DNA of 64,000 bases, taken from assembly GCF_030687715.1 (NCBI RefSeq), contig NZ_CP117445.1, positions 1,174,501 through 1,238,500 of the forward strand, written 5' to 3'. The DNA comes from Pseudomonas sp. FP2196 (lineage in GTDB: Bacteria; Pseudomonadota; Gammaproteobacteria; Pseudomonadales; Pseudomonadaceae). This document shows, piece after piece, positions 33,802 through 43,828 of the stretch. The notes beneath the pieces were generated by a model. That model was given only the letters and a program-made list of their open reading frames with translations. It did not search any database and had not been told where the DNA came from. Position 1 is the stretch's first letter. The number at the start of each line of letters is the position of its first letter. Made by a program: the position numbers and the translations under genes.

Positions 33802-35226
33802 TTAGTGCTTGAACATCACATGCCGAACCGTGGTGTAGTCCTCCAGCCCGTACATGGACATGTCCTTGCCGTAACCGGACAACTTCTGACCGCCATGCGG
33901 CATTTCGCTGACCAGCATGAAGTGCGTGTTCACCCAGGTGCAGCCGTATTGCAACCGTGCCGACATCCGGTGCGCGCGTCCTACATCGGCAGTCCACACA
34001 GAGGACGCCAAGCCGTAGTCCGAATCGTTGGCCCATTCCAGCGCCTGCGCTTCATCGGTGAACTTGGTCACCGACACCACCGGCCCGAATACTTCGCGGC
34101 GGACGATCTCGTCGTCCTGCAGCGCGTCGGCCAACACCGTCGGCTCAAAGAAGAATCCATTGCCCTCGACTGCCTTGCCGCCAGTGATCAAGCGAATGTG
34201 CGGCTGCGCCACGGCACGTTCGACGAACGATGCGACCCGGTCACGATGCTGCGCAGTAATCAGCGGCCCCAACTCGGTCGACGGATCATCCTGCAACCCG
34301 CACTTGATGCTGCTGACCGCCGCGCCGAGCTTCTCGACGAATTGGTCGTAAATGCCTTGCTGCGCGTAAATCCGGCACGCCGCAGTGCAGTCCTGCCCGG
34401 CGTTGTAGAAACCAAAGGTGCGAATGCCTTCAACCGCCGCATCGATATCAGCATCGTCGAAGATGATCACCGGCGCCTTGCCGCCCAGTTCCATGTGCAT
34501 GCGTTTGACGCTGTCGGCGGTGCTGGAAATGATGTTCGAACCGGTGGCGATGGAGCCTGTCAGCGAGACCATGCGCACTTTCGGGTGAGTCACCAACGGA
34601 CTGCCCACAGTAGGCCCACGACCAAACACCAGATTGAGTACGCCGGCCGGGAAGATTTCCGACGCGAGTTCAGCCAGACGCAACGCGGTCAGCGGGGTTT
34701 GTTCCGACGGCTTGAGCACCACGGTATTACCGGCGGCCAATGCCGGGGCGATTTTCCAGGCGACCATCATCAACGGGTAGTTCCACGGTGCGATGGAGGC
34801 GATCACGCCCACCGGGTCGCGGCGGATCATTGAGGTGTGGCCGGGCAGGTATTCACCGCCGGCCGAACCGCTCATGCAACGGCTGGCGCCGGCGAAGAAA
34901 CGGAACACGTCGGCAATCGCCGGGATCTCGTCGTTGAGCGCGGCGCTGTAGGGTTTGCCGCAGTTGTCGGATTCGAGTTTGGCCAGTTCTTCGCCGTGGG
35001 CTTCGATGGCATCGGCGAGTTTGAGCAGCAGCAGCGAGCGATCTTTCGGCGCGGTTTGCGACCACTCGGCGAAGGCGCAGTCGGCGGCACGCACGGCGGC
35101 ATCGACCTGGGCTTCGCTGGCTTCGTTGATTTCCACCAGCACTTCGCCGAGCGCCGGGTTGAGCACCGGTTGGGCGGGGCCTTCGCCGTTGACCAATTGG
35201 CCGTTGATCAAGAGTTTGGTTTGCAT
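33802..35226 (-). CDS. patD: Gamma-aminobutyraldehyde dehydrogenase-type aldehyde dehydrogenase
   Basis: A 474-aa NAD-dependent aldehyde dehydrogenase. Visible are [30 protein letters not shown] (cofactor binding), SLTGSIATG, the catalytic Glu in [10 protein letters not shown], the catalytic Cys in [15 protein letters not shown], and FGPVVSV near the end. In E. coli patD (ydcW) oxidises 4-aminobutyraldehyde to GABA and follows ydcSTUV, exactly the order here, so the assignment rests on both similarity and context. The start is [10 protein letters not shown] at 35226 with GAGGACAAAAGC upstream. A second, related dehydrogenase is at 39552. Confidence 0.85.
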   Translation of the reverse strand: MQTKLLINGQLVNGEGPAQPVLNPALGEVLVEINEASEAQVDAAVRAADCAFAEWSQTAPKDRSLLLLKLADAIEAHGEELAKLESDNCGKPYSAALNDEIPAIADVFRFFAGASRCMSGSAGGEYLPGHTSMIRRDPVGVIASIAPWNYPLMMVAWKIAPALAAGNTVVLKPSEQTPLTALRLAELASEIFPAGVLNLVFGRGPTVGSPLVTHPKVRMVSLTGSIATGSNIISSTADSVKRMHMELGGKAPVIIFDDADIDAAVEGIRTFGFYNAGQDCTAACRIYAQQGIYDQFVEKLGAAVSSIKCGLQDDPSTELGPLITAQHRDRVASFVERAVAQPHIRLITGGKAVEGNGFFFEPTVLADALQDDEIVRREVFGPVVSVTKFTDEAQALEWANDSDYGLASSVWTADVGRAHRMSARLQYGCTWVNTHFMLVSEMPHGGQKLSGYGKDMSMYGLEDYTTVRHVMFKH

Positions 35227-35277
35227 GCTTTTGTCCTCTTCGAATCCGTTGTTTTTATCTGTGGAAACCGGATCCCG

Positions 35278-35362
35278 TGTAGGAGCTGCCGCAGGCTGCG
35301 ATCTTTTGATGTTGATCTTCAAAAGCAACATCAAAAGATCGCAGCCTGCGGTAGCTCCTACA
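35278..35362. repeat. Paired REP element, family B
   Basis: Almost perfect inverted repeat: TGTAGGAGCTGCCGCAGGCT..GATGTTGATC on one side and the complement ending CTACA on the other, with GATC-TTC-AAAAGC at the tip. It separates patD from ydcV. Confidence 0.88.
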
Positions 35363-35374
35363 GGGGCATATCAA

Positions 35375-36184
35375 TCATTTGCCGCCACTGCCGGCGACGC
35401 TTTCGCCACCCCGCGTCAGGTAGTACGCACCCAGGATCGGCAGCATGGTCACCATCATCACCAGCATGGCGACGACGTTGGTTACCGGCACATCCCGTGG
35501 GCGGCTGAGCTGGTTGAGCAGCCACAGCGGTAACGTGCGTTCATGGCCGGCGGTAAACGTGGTGACGATGATTTCGTCGAACGACAGTGCGAACGCGAGC
35601 ATGCCGCCGGCCAACAATGCAGAGCCGAGGTTCGGCAGAATGATGTAGCGGAAGGTCTGCCAACCATCGGCGCCCAGGTCCATCGACGCCTCGATCAAGC
35701 TGTGCGAAGTGCGGCGCAGGCGGGCGATGACGTTGTTGTAAACGATCACCACACAGAAGGTCGCGTGGCCGACGATGATGGTGAACATTCCCGGTTCGAT
35801 CCCCAGCGTCTTGAACGTCGCCAACAGGGCGATCCCGGTGATGATCCCCGGCAGCGCGATCGGCAGGATCAGCATCAACGAAATGCCCTGTTTGCCGAAG
35901 AAATCGCGTCGGTACAAAGCCGCCGAGGCCAGCGTGCCGAGCACCATCGCGATCAACGTGGCGATAGCTGCGATTTGCAGCGACAACTTGATCGATTCCA
36001 GAACGTCCGTTCGCGAAAACGCCACGCTGAACCAGTGCAGCGTGAAGCCCTTCGGCGGAAAGCTGAACGCGGCCTCTTCGGTGTTGAAGGCGTAAAGGAA
36101 GATGATCAGGATCGGGAAGTGCAGAAACACCAACCCGCCCCAGGCTGCGATTTTCAAGCCTATGGACGCTTTCTCAGAGTGCAT
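35375..36184 (-). CDS. ydcV: ABC transporter permease, polyamine type (YdcV/PotC-like)
   Basis: A 269-aa inner-membrane permease with six helices. The binding-protein-dependent transport motif that contacts the ATPase (EAA loop) is [26 protein letters not shown]. It starts [29 protein letters not shown], as in PotC-like permeases. It overlaps ydcU by 11 bp. Together with ydcU, ydcT and ydcS it would import a polyamine or related cation. Confidence 0.85.
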   Translation of the reverse strand: MHSEKASIGLKIAAWGGLVFLHFPILIIFLYAFNTEEAAFSFPPKGFTLHWFSVAFSRTDVLESIKLSLQIAAIATLIAMVLGTLASAALYRRDFFGKQGISLMLILPIALPGIITGIALLATFKTLGIEPGMFTIIVGHATFCVVIVYNNVIARLRRTSHSLIEASMDLGADGWQTFRYIILPNLGSALLAGGMLAFALSFDEIIVTTFTAGHERTLPLWLLNQLSRPRDVPVTNVVAMLVMMVTMLPILGAYYLTRGGESVAGSGGK

Positions 36185-37109
36185 CGAAGGCCCCCAGACG
36201 TTTGACGATGGACAGGTAGATGGCGATCAACACAATCGGCACCAACGTAAACGCGGCGGCCATTGGCATGTTGCCAATCGCACCCTGCTGCGCATAAACC
36301 ATGCTGCCGACGAAGTAGCCGGGTGGGCCAACCAGTTGCGGCACGATGAAGTCGCCCAGGGTCAGCGAAAACGTGAAGATCGAACCAGCGGCAATCCCCG
36401 GAATCGACAGTGGCAAAATCACCTGCATAAAGGTCTGGCGCGGTTTGGCGCCGAGGTCGGCAGAAGCCTGCAACAGCGATGGCGGCAGGCGTTCCAGCGA
36501 GGCCTGAATCGGCAGGATCATGAACGGCAGCCAGATGTAGACGAACACCATGAAGCGCCCGAGATGCGAGGTCGACAAGGTGCTGCCGCCGACACCGGGA
36601 ATGCCCAGAATGAACTGCAACACCGGCTCCAGCCCCAGGTGCTGAACGAACCATTGCGCCACGCCGCCCTTGGCCAGCAGCAACGTCCATGCGTAAGCCT
36701 TGACGATGTAACTGGCCCACATCGGCAGCATCACCGCAATGTAGAAAAACGCCTTGGTTTTGCCCGTGGTGTAACGCGCCATGTAGTAGGCAATCGGGAA
36801 CGCCACAATGGCGCTGGCAATCGACACGACGATGGCCATGCTCAGCGTGCGCAGGATGATGTCGAAGTTCGACGGCTGGAACAGCGCGGAAAAATTCGCC
36901 AGGGTCAGGTCAGGGGTGACCGCCATGGTGAAGTCGTCGAAGGTGTAGAAACCTTGCCACAACAGCACCAGCAGCGAGCCAAGATAGATCGCGCCGAACC
37001 ACAGCAGCGGCGGCACCAGCAGCATCGACAAATACAGGTTCGGCTTGCGGTAGAGCAGGTTGGAAAACCTGCGCAGTGGCGGCGATTGAGTCATCGCGAG
37101 CGTGCTCAT
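36174..37109 (-). CDS. ydcU: ABC transporter permease, polyamine type (YdcU/PotB-like)
   Basis: A 311-aa permease with an N-terminal extension before helix 1 ([20 protein letters not shown]) and the EAA loop [26 protein letters not shown]. It lies 1 bp downstream of the ydcT stop codon and overlaps ydcV, so the subunits are translated together. Two in-frame ATGs (37109 and 37094) are possible starts. Confidence 0.85.
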   Translation of the reverse strand: MSTLAMTQSPPLRRFSNLLYRKPNLYLSMLLVPPLLWFGAIYLGSLLVLLWQGFYTFDDFTMAVTPDLTLANFSALFQPSNFDIILRTLSMAIVVSIASAIVAFPIAYYMARYTTGKTKAFFYIAVMLPMWASYIVKAYAWTLLLAKGGVAQWFVQHLGLEPVLQFILGIPGVGGSTLSTSHLGRFMVFVYIWLPFMILPIQASLERLPPSLLQASADLGAKPRQTFMQVILPLSIPGIAAGSIFTFSLTLGDFIVPQLVGPPGYFVGSMVYAQQGAIGNMPMAAAFTLVPIVLIAIYLSIVKRLGAFDAL

Positions 37110-37110
37110 T

Positions 37111-38148
37111 TCACACCCCGCTCGTCACGGTGTCGTGCAGCGGGATCATCGCCTCCCGCGCCCAGCGTGCGTTCAGGCGCTGGCCGGTCTGATGCTGCGC
37201 GCTGCTGTCGATCCACTGGTTGTTGGCGTGGCTGATGCTCAGGGTCTGGCCGTTTTCCAGGGTCAATTCATAACGCGTGGCGCTGCCCTGATACTGGATG
37301 TCGTGGAGCAAACCACTGACTTCGATTTCATGGCTGGCCAAGGGGCCTTCGGCGAAACGCACATGTTCCGGACGAATCGAAAACGGCTGCGGATGACCGC
37401 TGATTTGGCGTGCGAGATCGCCGCGAATCACGTTCGAGGTGCCGACGAATTCGGCGACGAACGTGGTGGTCGGTTTCATGTACAGATTACGCGGGGTATC
37501 GACCTGTTCGATGCGACCCTTGTTGAACACGGCCACGCGGTCGGACATCGACAGGGCTTCGGTTTGATCGTGGGTGACGAAGATGAAGGTGATGCCGAGT
37601 TGGCGTTGCAGCTTCTTCAATTCGCTTTGCATTTGCTCGCGCAGCTTCAGGTCGAGGGCGCCCAAAGGCTCATCGAGCAACAGCACGCGAGGTCGATTGA
37701 CCAAGGCTCGGGCGAGGGCAACACGCTGGCGCTGGCCGCCGGACAATTGCACCGGTTTACGTGCGCCGTAGCCGCCGAGGGCGACCATGTCCAAGGCTTC
37801 TTCAGCGCGTTTGTGCCGTTCGTTTTTGCCCACGCCTTTGACTTTCAAACCGTAGGCGACGTTGTCGAGCACGTTCATGTGCGGGAACAGCGCGTAATCC
37901 TGAAACACAGTGTTTACGTCACGTTGATACGGCGGCAGACCGGCCGCTTCGGCGCCGTGGATGCGGATCGAGCCGGCGCTCGGTTGTTCGAAACCGGCGA
38001 TCAGGCGCAGGCACGTGGTTTTGCCCGAGCCGGAAGGGCCGAGCATGGAAAAGAACTCGCCGTCCTGGATATCGATGGAAACCCGGTCAACGGCCTTCAC
38101 TTCGCCGAACTGCCGGGAAACGTTGGTGAACTGGACTGCAAGCGTCAT
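37111..38148 (-). CDS. ydcT: ABC transporter ATP-binding protein, polyamine type (YdcT/PotA-like)
   Basis: A 345-aa ATPase. Walker A is MLGPSGSGKTTCLRLIAGFE, the signature is LSGGQRQRVALARAL, Walker B is RVLLLDEPLGALDLKLR, and the H-loop is FVTHDQTEAL. A C-terminal TOBE domain (about 265-340) is as in PotA. It energises the YdcUV pore. The gene follows ydcS after a family B REP pair. Confidence 0.9.
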   Translation of the reverse strand: MTLAVQFTNVSRQFGEVKAVDRVSIDIQDGEFFSMLGPSGSGKTTCLRLIAGFEQPSAGSIRIHGAEAAGLPPYQRDVNTVFQDYALFPHMNVLDNVAYGLKVKGVGKNERHKRAEEALDMVALGGYGARKPVQLSGGQRQRVALARALVNRPRVLLLDEPLGALDLKLREQMQSELKKLQRQLGITFIFVTHDQTEALSMSDRVAVFNKGRIEQVDTPRNLYMKPTTTFVAEFVGTSNVIRGDLARQISGHPQPFSIRPEHVRFAEGPLASHEIEVSGLLHDIQYQGSATRYELTLENGQTLSISHANNQWIDSSAQHQTGQRLNARWAREAMIPLHDTVTSGV

Positions 38149-38200
38149 GGTGCGGTGCTCCGGTAAAGCAGGCTTTCAAAGAATGATCAGGCGTTGCGTC

Positions 38201-38304
38201 GAAAAGATCGCAGCCTCCGGCAGCTCCTACAGGATGTGAGCCGGACGCTGAATTTTCGGTGCTCGCAGTCGATGCAGGAGCTGCCGAAGGCTGCGATCTT
38301 TCGA
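38201..38304. repeat. Paired REP element, family B
   Basis: GATCGCAGCCTCCGGCAGCT..CCTACA is paired with TGCAGGAGCTGCCGAAGGCT..GCGATC. It lies between ydcS and ydcT, where it could protect the ydcS message and lower expression of the downstream genes; this effect is known for REPs in transport operons and is inferred here. Confidence 0.8.
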
Positions 38305-38316
38305 TATTGAAGGGGC

Positions 38317-39468
38317 TTACCTACCGCCCATGATCGCGATGTAGTCCTGTGTCCAGCGGCTGTACGGCACAAACTTGCCGCCTTCAGCCTGCGGGGTTTT
38401 CCAGAAGGCAATCTTGTCGAACTGGTCGAAACCGTTGGTTTTGCAACCCTCGGCGCCGAGCAGTTCACTGCCCTGGCACGCTGCCGGCACGGCCGGCAAC
38501 GAACCAAACCACGCCGCCACATCGCCCTGGACTTTCGGTTGCAGCGACCAGTCCATCCACTTGTACGCACAGTTCGGGTGCTTGGCCTCGGCGTGCAGCA
38601 TGGTGGTGTCGGCCCAACCCGTGGCGCCTTCTTTCGGGATGGTCGAAGCAACCGGCTGCTTCTCGTTGATCAGGCCGTTGACCTGATATGGCCAGGCACC
38701 GGAGGCAACCACGCCTTCGTTTTTGAAGTCGCTCATCTGCACCGTGGTGTCGTGCCAGTAGCGGTGGATCAGCGGCTGCTGGGCACGCAGCAGATCGAGC
38801 ACAGCCTTGTACTGCGCTTCGGTGAGTTGATACGGATCGCTGATACCCAATTCTGGCTTGGCGGACTTGAGATACAGCGCCGCATCGGCAATATAGATCG
38901 GTCCGTCATACGCCTGCACACGGCCCTTGTTCGCTTTGCCGTCCGGCAGATTCTGCGCGTCGAAGAGTACGTTCCAACTGGTCGGCGCGGTCTTGAACAC
39001 ATTGGTGTTGTACATCAGCACGTTCGGCCCCCACTGGTACGGGGTGCCGTAGGTCTGGCTGTTGACCACGTACCACGGCGCATCTTTCAGACGCGGATCG
39101 AGGTTTTTCCAGTTCGGGATCAACGCGGTGTTGATCGGTTGCACACGCTTGCCGACGATCAACCGCAGCGACGCATCGCCCGACGCGGTGACCAGGTCGT
39201 AACCACCCTTGGCCATCAGGCTGACCATTTCGTCAGAGGTCGCGGCGGTTTTCACGTTGACCTTGCAGCCGGTTTCCTTCTCGAAACCGCTCACCCAGTC
39301 GTAGGCCTTGTCACTCTCGCCACGTTCGATGTAGCCCGGCCAGGCGACGATATCCAACTGACCCTCACCAGCGCCGACAGCCTTCAGCGGTTCTGCCGCT
39401 TGCAGGCTGGCGCTGGCCAGCAAGGCCGTGGTGATTGCACTGAGCAGTGCGGTCTTGTGCACGAACAT
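38317..39468 (-). CDS. ydcS: Periplasmic polyamine-type substrate-binding protein YdcS
   Basis: A 383-aa protein with a signal peptide (start MFVHKTALLSAITTALLASA). The mature part begins LDIVAWPGYIERGESDKAYDW and carries KTAATSDEMVSLMAKGGYDL, IYIADAALYLKSAKPELGIS and the C-terminal FVPYSRWTQDYIAIMGGR, matching E. coli YdcS closely. It captures the substrate for YdcTUV. It is preceded on the same strand by the second aldehyde dehydrogenase, 83 bp away. Confidence 0.9.
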   Translation of the reverse strand: MFVHKTALLSAITTALLASASLQAAEPLKAVGAGEGQLDIVAWPGYIERGESDKAYDWVSGFEKETGCKVNVKTAATSDEMVSLMAKGGYDLVTASGDASLRLIVGKRVQPINTALIPNWKNLDPRLKDAPWYVVNSQTYGTPYQWGPNVLMYNTNVFKTAPTSWNVLFDAQNLPDGKANKGRVQAYDGPIYIADAALYLKSAKPELGISDPYQLTEAQYKAVLDLLRAQQPLIHRYWHDTTVQMSDFKNEGVVASGAWPYQVNGLINEKQPVASTIPKEGATGWADTTMLHAEAKHPNCAYKWMDWSLQPKVQGDVAAWFGSLPAVPAACQGSELLGAEGCKTNGFDQFDKIAFWKTPQAEGGKFVPYSRWTQDYIAIMGGR

Positions 39469-39551
39469 GGTTGAACCCTCTTCTTTAAATTATGGTCGGG
39501 GCAGTTGTGAACGCGGTGGAGCATGCCGTTGGCGGCTTGTTATTAGCGTAG

Positions 39552-41039
39552 TCAGAGATGCTGGCCGTGGCGGGCCATGATGTGCCGCACCACGCTGTAG
39601 TCCTGAAGCGAATCGCTGGATAAGTCTTTGCCATAACCCGAACGTTTCAGACCGCCGTGGGGCATTTCGCTGACGAGCATGAAATGGCTGTTGATCCACG
39701 TGCAGCCGTACTGCAGGTGGGCGGCGACCTGCATGGCCTTGTCCAGATTCTGTGTCCACACCGACGAGGCGAGGCCGTATTCGGAGTCGTTGGCCCAATC
39801 GACGGCCTGCGAGAGTTCATCGAAACGGGTCACCGTCACCACTGGCCCGAACACTTCGCGCTGGACGATCTCGTCGCTCTGTTTGCAACCGGCCAAAAGT
39901 GTCGGTTGGTAGTAGAAACCGGCGCCGGAATGCACCGCCGCGCCGGTCACCCGTTCGATATGCGGCTGGCCGAGGGCGCGTTCCACGAAACTGGCCACGC
40001 GGTCACGCTGACGGGTGCTGATCAGCGGGCCGATCTCATTGTCGGCATCGCGCTTGCCAGCGAAACGCAGGCTGCTGACGGAGGCACCGAGTTCGGCGAC
40101 CAATTTGTCGTGGATGCCGGCCTGGGCGTAGATCCGGCAGGCGGCGGTGCAATCCTGCCCGGCGTTGTAGTAACCGTAAGTGCGCACGCCTTCGACGACG
40201 GCTTTCAGATCAGCGTCGTTGCAGACGATTACCGGGGCTTTGCCGCCGAGTTCAAGGTGTGTGCGTTTCAGGGTTTTCGCCGCGGCCTGAAGGATTTTCT
40301 GCCCGGTGACGATATCGCCGGTCAGCGAGACCATGCGGATTTTCGGGTGACTGACCAAATGGCTGCCGACGCCTTCGCCACCCCCGCAGATGATGTTGAT
40401 CACCCCGCGCGGCAGGATTTCGGCAAGCGAAGGGGCCAGTGCGAGAATCGACAGCGGCGTGTGTTCGGAAGGTTTGAACACCAGCGTGTTGCCGGCCGCC
40501 AGGGCTGGGGCGATCTTCCACGCGGCCATCATGATCGGGTAGTTCCACGGCGCAATCGAGGCGACGACGCCAATCGGATCGCGGCGCACCATGCTGGTGT
40601 AACCCGGCAGGTATTCGCCGCTGAGCTGGCCGGTCTGGCAGCGCACGGCACCGGCAAAGAAGCGGAACACATCAACAGTCGCCGTCAGGTCGTCCTGACG
40701 CGCCAAATGCAGCGGCTTGCCGCAGTTCAAGGATTCGAGGCGGGCGAGGTGATCGGCGTGCTTTTCGACGGCGTTGGCGATCTCCAACAACAGATTGGAA
40801 CGTTGCTGCGGCGTGGTCCGCGACCATTCGGCGAAGGCGCGGTGGGCGGCGAGGATGGCGGTTTCGACTTGTTCCGTGCTGGCCTCGGCGATGTGCGTGA
40901 GAGTTTCACCGGTGGCCGGGTTGAGGATCGGCTCAACAAAGCCCTCGCCGGCGACCAGTTCACCGTCGATCAACAACGCGGTACACATCGGGGTCTGCGC
41001 GCCAGCCATTTTGCGAGCTCTCTTTTCTTGTATGGCCAT
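39552..41039 (-). CDS. Second gamma-aminobutyraldehyde dehydrogenase-type aldehyde dehydrogenase
   Basis: A 495-aa aldehyde dehydrogenase, related along its length to the patD product at 33802 (same [47 protein letters not shown] and FGPVVTV motifs; here [17 protein letters not shown]). The two differ at many positions, so this is an older paralogue and not a recent copy. The start is [10 protein letters not shown] at 41039, with AGGGAGCAACA upstream. It is the first intact gene of the ydcSTUV block, directly downstream of the broken LysR gene. Confidence 0.85.
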   Translation of the reverse strand: MAIQEKRARKMAGAQTPMCTALLIDGELVAGEGFVEPILNPATGETLTHIAEASTEQVETAILAAHRAFAEWSRTTPQQRSNLLLEIANAVEKHADHLARLESLNCGKPLHLARQDDLTATVDVFRFFAGAVRCQTGQLSGEYLPGYTSMVRRDPIGVVASIAPWNYPIMMAAWKIAPALAAGNTLVFKPSEHTPLSILALAPSLAEILPRGVINIICGGGEGVGSHLVSHPKIRMVSLTGDIVTGQKILQAAAKTLKRTHLELGGKAPVIVCNDADLKAVVEGVRTYGYYNAGQDCTAACRIYAQAGIHDKLVAELGASVSSLRFAGKRDADNEIGPLISTRQRDRVASFVERALGQPHIERVTGAAVHSGAGFYYQPTLLAGCKQSDEIVQREVFGPVVTVTRFDELSQAVDWANDSEYGLASSVWTQNLDKAMQVAAHLQYGCTWINSHFMLVSEMPHGGLKRSGYGKDLSSDSLQDYSVVRHIMARHGQHL

Positions 41040-41142
41040 TGTTGCTCCCTGTGTCACCGGGAGCCGACCGTCTTATAGATGCAGCAAGACTAGTGCGCGG
41101 CTCCGGGGGCGACAAATTCTAAATACTGAAGGTGGCATTCGA

Positions 41143-42054
41143 TTAAATAGATGGCTTGCGTCCGCCATGCGGCTGTTCGCGGGCCACAGTCAGAAATGGA
41201 TCAACCAGCGCTGGTCGCGCGGTGCCTCGACGCCAGGCCAGGCCGACGTCGAGGGTCTGGTTCAGGTCGGCAATTGGTCGCGCTTCGATGATGTCGCCTT
41301 CAAGCGACCAGGGGCGGTAGGTCATGTCCGGCTGGATCGACACGCCCTAACCGGCCGCAACAAGACTTCGCACCGCTTCGGTTGAAGCGGTTCTCAGCGT
41401 GATCTTTGGTTGCAGCCCCGCACCGCGCCACAGGCGTTGAGCATTGCGATCCATCTCGTCGACGTTCAGTTGAATCAACGGTTCGCGGGCGACATCGGCG
41501 AGGTTGATGCTGTCGTGCTCCAGCAATGGATGCTGCGCGGGCAGCCACAAACGGTGTGGCGAGTGGGTCAGGACTTCGGTCTGCAAGGCATGGCGATCTT
41601 CGAGGTTGGAGAGGATCAACACGCCGACGTCGATTTCGCCGCTGACCAGCAAGTGCTCGATGTAGGGGCGCTCGTCCTCCATCACTCTTATTTCAACGTT
41701 AGGGTAGGCGCGCTGAAACCGGGTGACCAAATCCGCGAGGTAATAACCAGCGACAAGGCTGGTCACGCCGATGATCAATTGCCCGGCAACCTGATCGGTG
41801 CTCTGTTGCAGGCTGCGTTTGGCGTTATCCACAGTCGCCAGAATCAGGTGCGCCTGTCGTAGGAATTGATGACCCTGATGCGTCAGCGTCATGCCCTTGG
41901 CGTGTCGGCTGAACAGGCTGACGCCGATTTCTTCTTCCAGTTGCTGGATCGCCAGGGTCAGGGTCGATTGGGAAATAAACGCGGTTTGCGCAGCCGCAGA
42001 GATCGAGCCGGTTTCGGCCACGGCGATGAAGTGACGGATCTGACGCAAGGTCAT
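41143..42054 (-). pseudogene. LysR-family regulator interrupted by an amber codon
   Basis: The N-terminal helix-turn-helix (MTLRQIRHFIAVAETGSISAAAQ, then SQSTLTLAIQQLEEEIGVSLFSR) and most of the effector domain are intact. The frame then reads LVAAG-TAG-GVSIQPDMTYRPW, with TAG at 41349-41347. After the stop the same frame continues for 67 codons to its natural end, TAA at 41143. Family members read LVAAGLGVSI here, so one base change (TTG to TAG) explains it. The product would be cut to 235 of about 303 residues. It sits upstream of the polyamine block and probably once regulated it. A sequencing error or suppression are alternatives. Confidence 0.85.
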
Positions 42055-42233
42055 CATGAGAAGGGTACCCAGTGGGCGGTTTTTATAGATTGGCTGGAGT
42101 GTATATCTATTTTCGCGAACGGCAGTCCGGTGCCGAGCAACATCTGGAAGCACACTCGTGAGCAGGGCAGGGGCACTTTCGAACTAGGCTGAGGGCCTTA
42201 TAGATCCGGATAACCCCTGTTTGGAGGCGGAAC

Positions 42234-42956
42234 ATGAACACCCGTGGATTGCTCGATCAACTACTCAAATCCGGCCAGGATCTGCTGCAGAACAAGGCCG
42301 GCGGGTCGCAAAACAAAACGGCCGCCGGTGGGTTGGGCGGCTTGCTTGGCGGATCGTCCGGCGGCAGTGGCCTTGGCGGTCTGCTGTCGGGCGCCGGCGG
42401 TGGCGCACTGGCGGCAGGCGCCATGGGCCTGCTGCTCGGCAACAAGAAAGTGCGCAACGTCGGCGGCAAAGTCGCCCTCTACGGCGGCCTCGCCGCACTC
42501 GGCGTGCTGGCATACAAAGCCTACGGCAACTACAACGCCCAAAAAGGCACCGCACCACAACGCGAACCGCAAACCCTTGATCGCCTCCCGCCCGCACAAG
42601 CCGAGCAACACAGCCAGGCGATCCTCAAGGCACTCGTTGCAGCAGCCAAGGCCGACGGCCACATCGACGACCGCGAGCGCCAACTGATCGAAGGCGAGTT
42701 CACTAAACTCGACAATGATCAGGAGCTCCAGCACTGGCTGCATGCCGAACTCAACAAACCCCTTGACCCAACAGACGTTGCCCGCGCGGCAAGCACGCCG
42801 GAAATGGCGGCAGAGATGTACATCGCCAGTGTGATGCTGGTGGACGAGGAGAACTTTATGGAGAAGAGCTATCTGGATGAGTTGGCGCGGCAGTTGAAGC
42901 TGGAGCCGGGGTTGAAGGTGGAGTTGGAGAAGCAGGTGCGGTTGGCTGCAGTTTAA
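42234..42956 (+). CDS. DUF533/TerB-like membrane-associated protein (YebE type)
   Basis: A 240-aa protein. The first 25 residues (MNTRGLLDQLLKSGQDLLQNKAG) are amphipathic, followed by a Gly-rich low-complexity stretch (about 30-60), a hydrophobic helix (about 55-85), and a C-terminal TerB-like helical domain (AILKALVAAAKADGHIDDRERQLIEGE). This layout matches DUF533 proteins such as YebE. The function is unknown; in enterobacteria the family is linked to envelope stress. It stands alone, with GGAGGCGGAAC before the ATG. Confidence 0.8.
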   Translation: MNTRGLLDQLLKSGQDLLQNKAGGSQNKTAAGGLGGLLGGSSGGSGLGGLLSGAGGGALAAGAMGLLLGNKKVRNVGGKVALYGGLAALGVLAYKAYGNYNAQKGTAPQREPQTLDRLPPAQAEQHSQAILKALVAAAKADGHIDDRERQLIEGEFTKLDNDQELQHWLHAELNKPLDPTDVARAASTPEMAAEMYIASVMLVDEENFMEKSYLDELARQLKLEPGLKVELEKQVRLAAV

Positions 42957-43284
42957 TTATTCGAGCCTGCAAGGCTTGGGGGGGCAGCCCCGGATTGTTT
43001 TGCAGGCTTAAATATTTCGATTCCCAGAGCTCACCTCTTTCATTTTTTTTCTGTGAGGACTGCGTTTCTGGGTTTCAGACATTGGTTTCAGGGACAGACC
43101 ACGTTTAGAAATCGAAAAAACGGGGGGTGTTGTTCAGGGGCAGGCTAAATCAAGAAAATAAGGGAAAAAGAAAACGTGACCTGTTCCCGGTTGTCCCATT
43201 TTTTACATTGTGATTTTTATGCTTCTGTCATAAAGGATTCACTTTGTTAGATCAAAAGTAGATCAAAGCCCGCTGATCTAAAAC
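42957..43284. other. Intergenic region between the DUF533 gene and the Rhs locus
   Basis: No gene is seen. From about 43030 the base composition becomes AT-rich, marking the edge of the Rhs-associated segment. It carries one copy of the short repeat CAGGGACAGACC (43088-43099), also found at 47086 and, with a change, at 46540. Confidence 0.5.
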
Positions 43285-43368
43285 TCATGGAGTTTCTCTC
43301 GCTGGTATTAGGCTAATCGTACCATCCTCTTTAAGTGTTATTAATACCCAGTAAAAAAACCTGGTCAT
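43285..43368 (-). pseudogene. Relic of a third Rhs toxin tip
   Basis: Read on the minus strand, a 27-residue frame (MTRFFYWVLITLKEDGTISL..) ends in ITLKEDGTISLIPARETP and a stop. It aligns with the very end of the orphan Rhs toxin (ITLEKDGTITLLPPGTTP). It has no Rhs core in front and follows 16 bp after the immunity gene stop. I read it as the last piece of another displaced toxin cassette of the same type. Confidence 0.6.
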
Positions 43369-43384
43369 TCCTGGTTTGACGTTT

Positions 43385-43828
43385 TTAATCTATTTGTTTA
43401 GTGGGTTGGAAAGGAAATGTTTCTCCAGAAATAATTAGGCTGGAATGTACTAAGATGATGTTTTGAATGCTGTTAATTACAAGTTTTAAGTTTTCGGAGT
43501 AGGGGAATAGTGACTCTAATAAGTCAAAATATAAATAATCTTTTATCAGGGTTACGGCCAGTGCAGGGTGGTGTTCGACTAATTTTGAATAATTTGGATA
43601 GCATAATTGCTCCAGCTCAGGTATATCCGAAATTTCTTGCTGTTTGTCATCCGCTTCGCATTGTTGGATAAAAGCGTCGGCGTGGATTAGGAAGAGCTCT
43701 GGGATCTCGCTAAGACTTATTGTGAGTTCGAATGTTTTTGTTTCAAGGCTAATACTCTCCCCAAAGCCAAGGCTCCTATAACCAACAAGGCGTGGGTCAG
43801 TAAGCTCTCCTGATGATTTAAATATCAT
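43385..43828 (-). CDS. Probable immunity protein for the orphan Rhs toxin tip
   Basis: A 147-aa acidic, AT-rich gene with no recognised family. The protein (start MIFKSSGELTDPRLVGYRSLG, later HADAFIQQCEADDKQQEISDI) has no signal peptide. Its ATG overlaps the stop of the truncated Rhs gene (ATGA), the standard toxin-immunity arrangement. It is expected to bind and block the toxin domain encoded just before it. The role is inferred from position. Confidence 0.65.
   Translation of the reverse strand: MIFKSSGELTDPRLVGYRSLGFGESISLETKTFELTISLSEIPELFLIHADAFIQQCEADDKQQEISDIPELEQLCYPNYSKLVEHHPALAVTLIKDYLYFDLLESLFPYSENLKLVINSIQNIILVHSSLIISGETFPFQPTKQID

Noticed and set aside
2564..38304. The many inverted repeats with CGAGCAGGCTCGC and GTAGGAGCTGCCG cores as possible CRISPR or new regulatory elements
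   Set aside because: They are paired, intergenic and dispersed, with no unique spacers of equal length. They fit the known REP/BIME elements of Pseudomonas.
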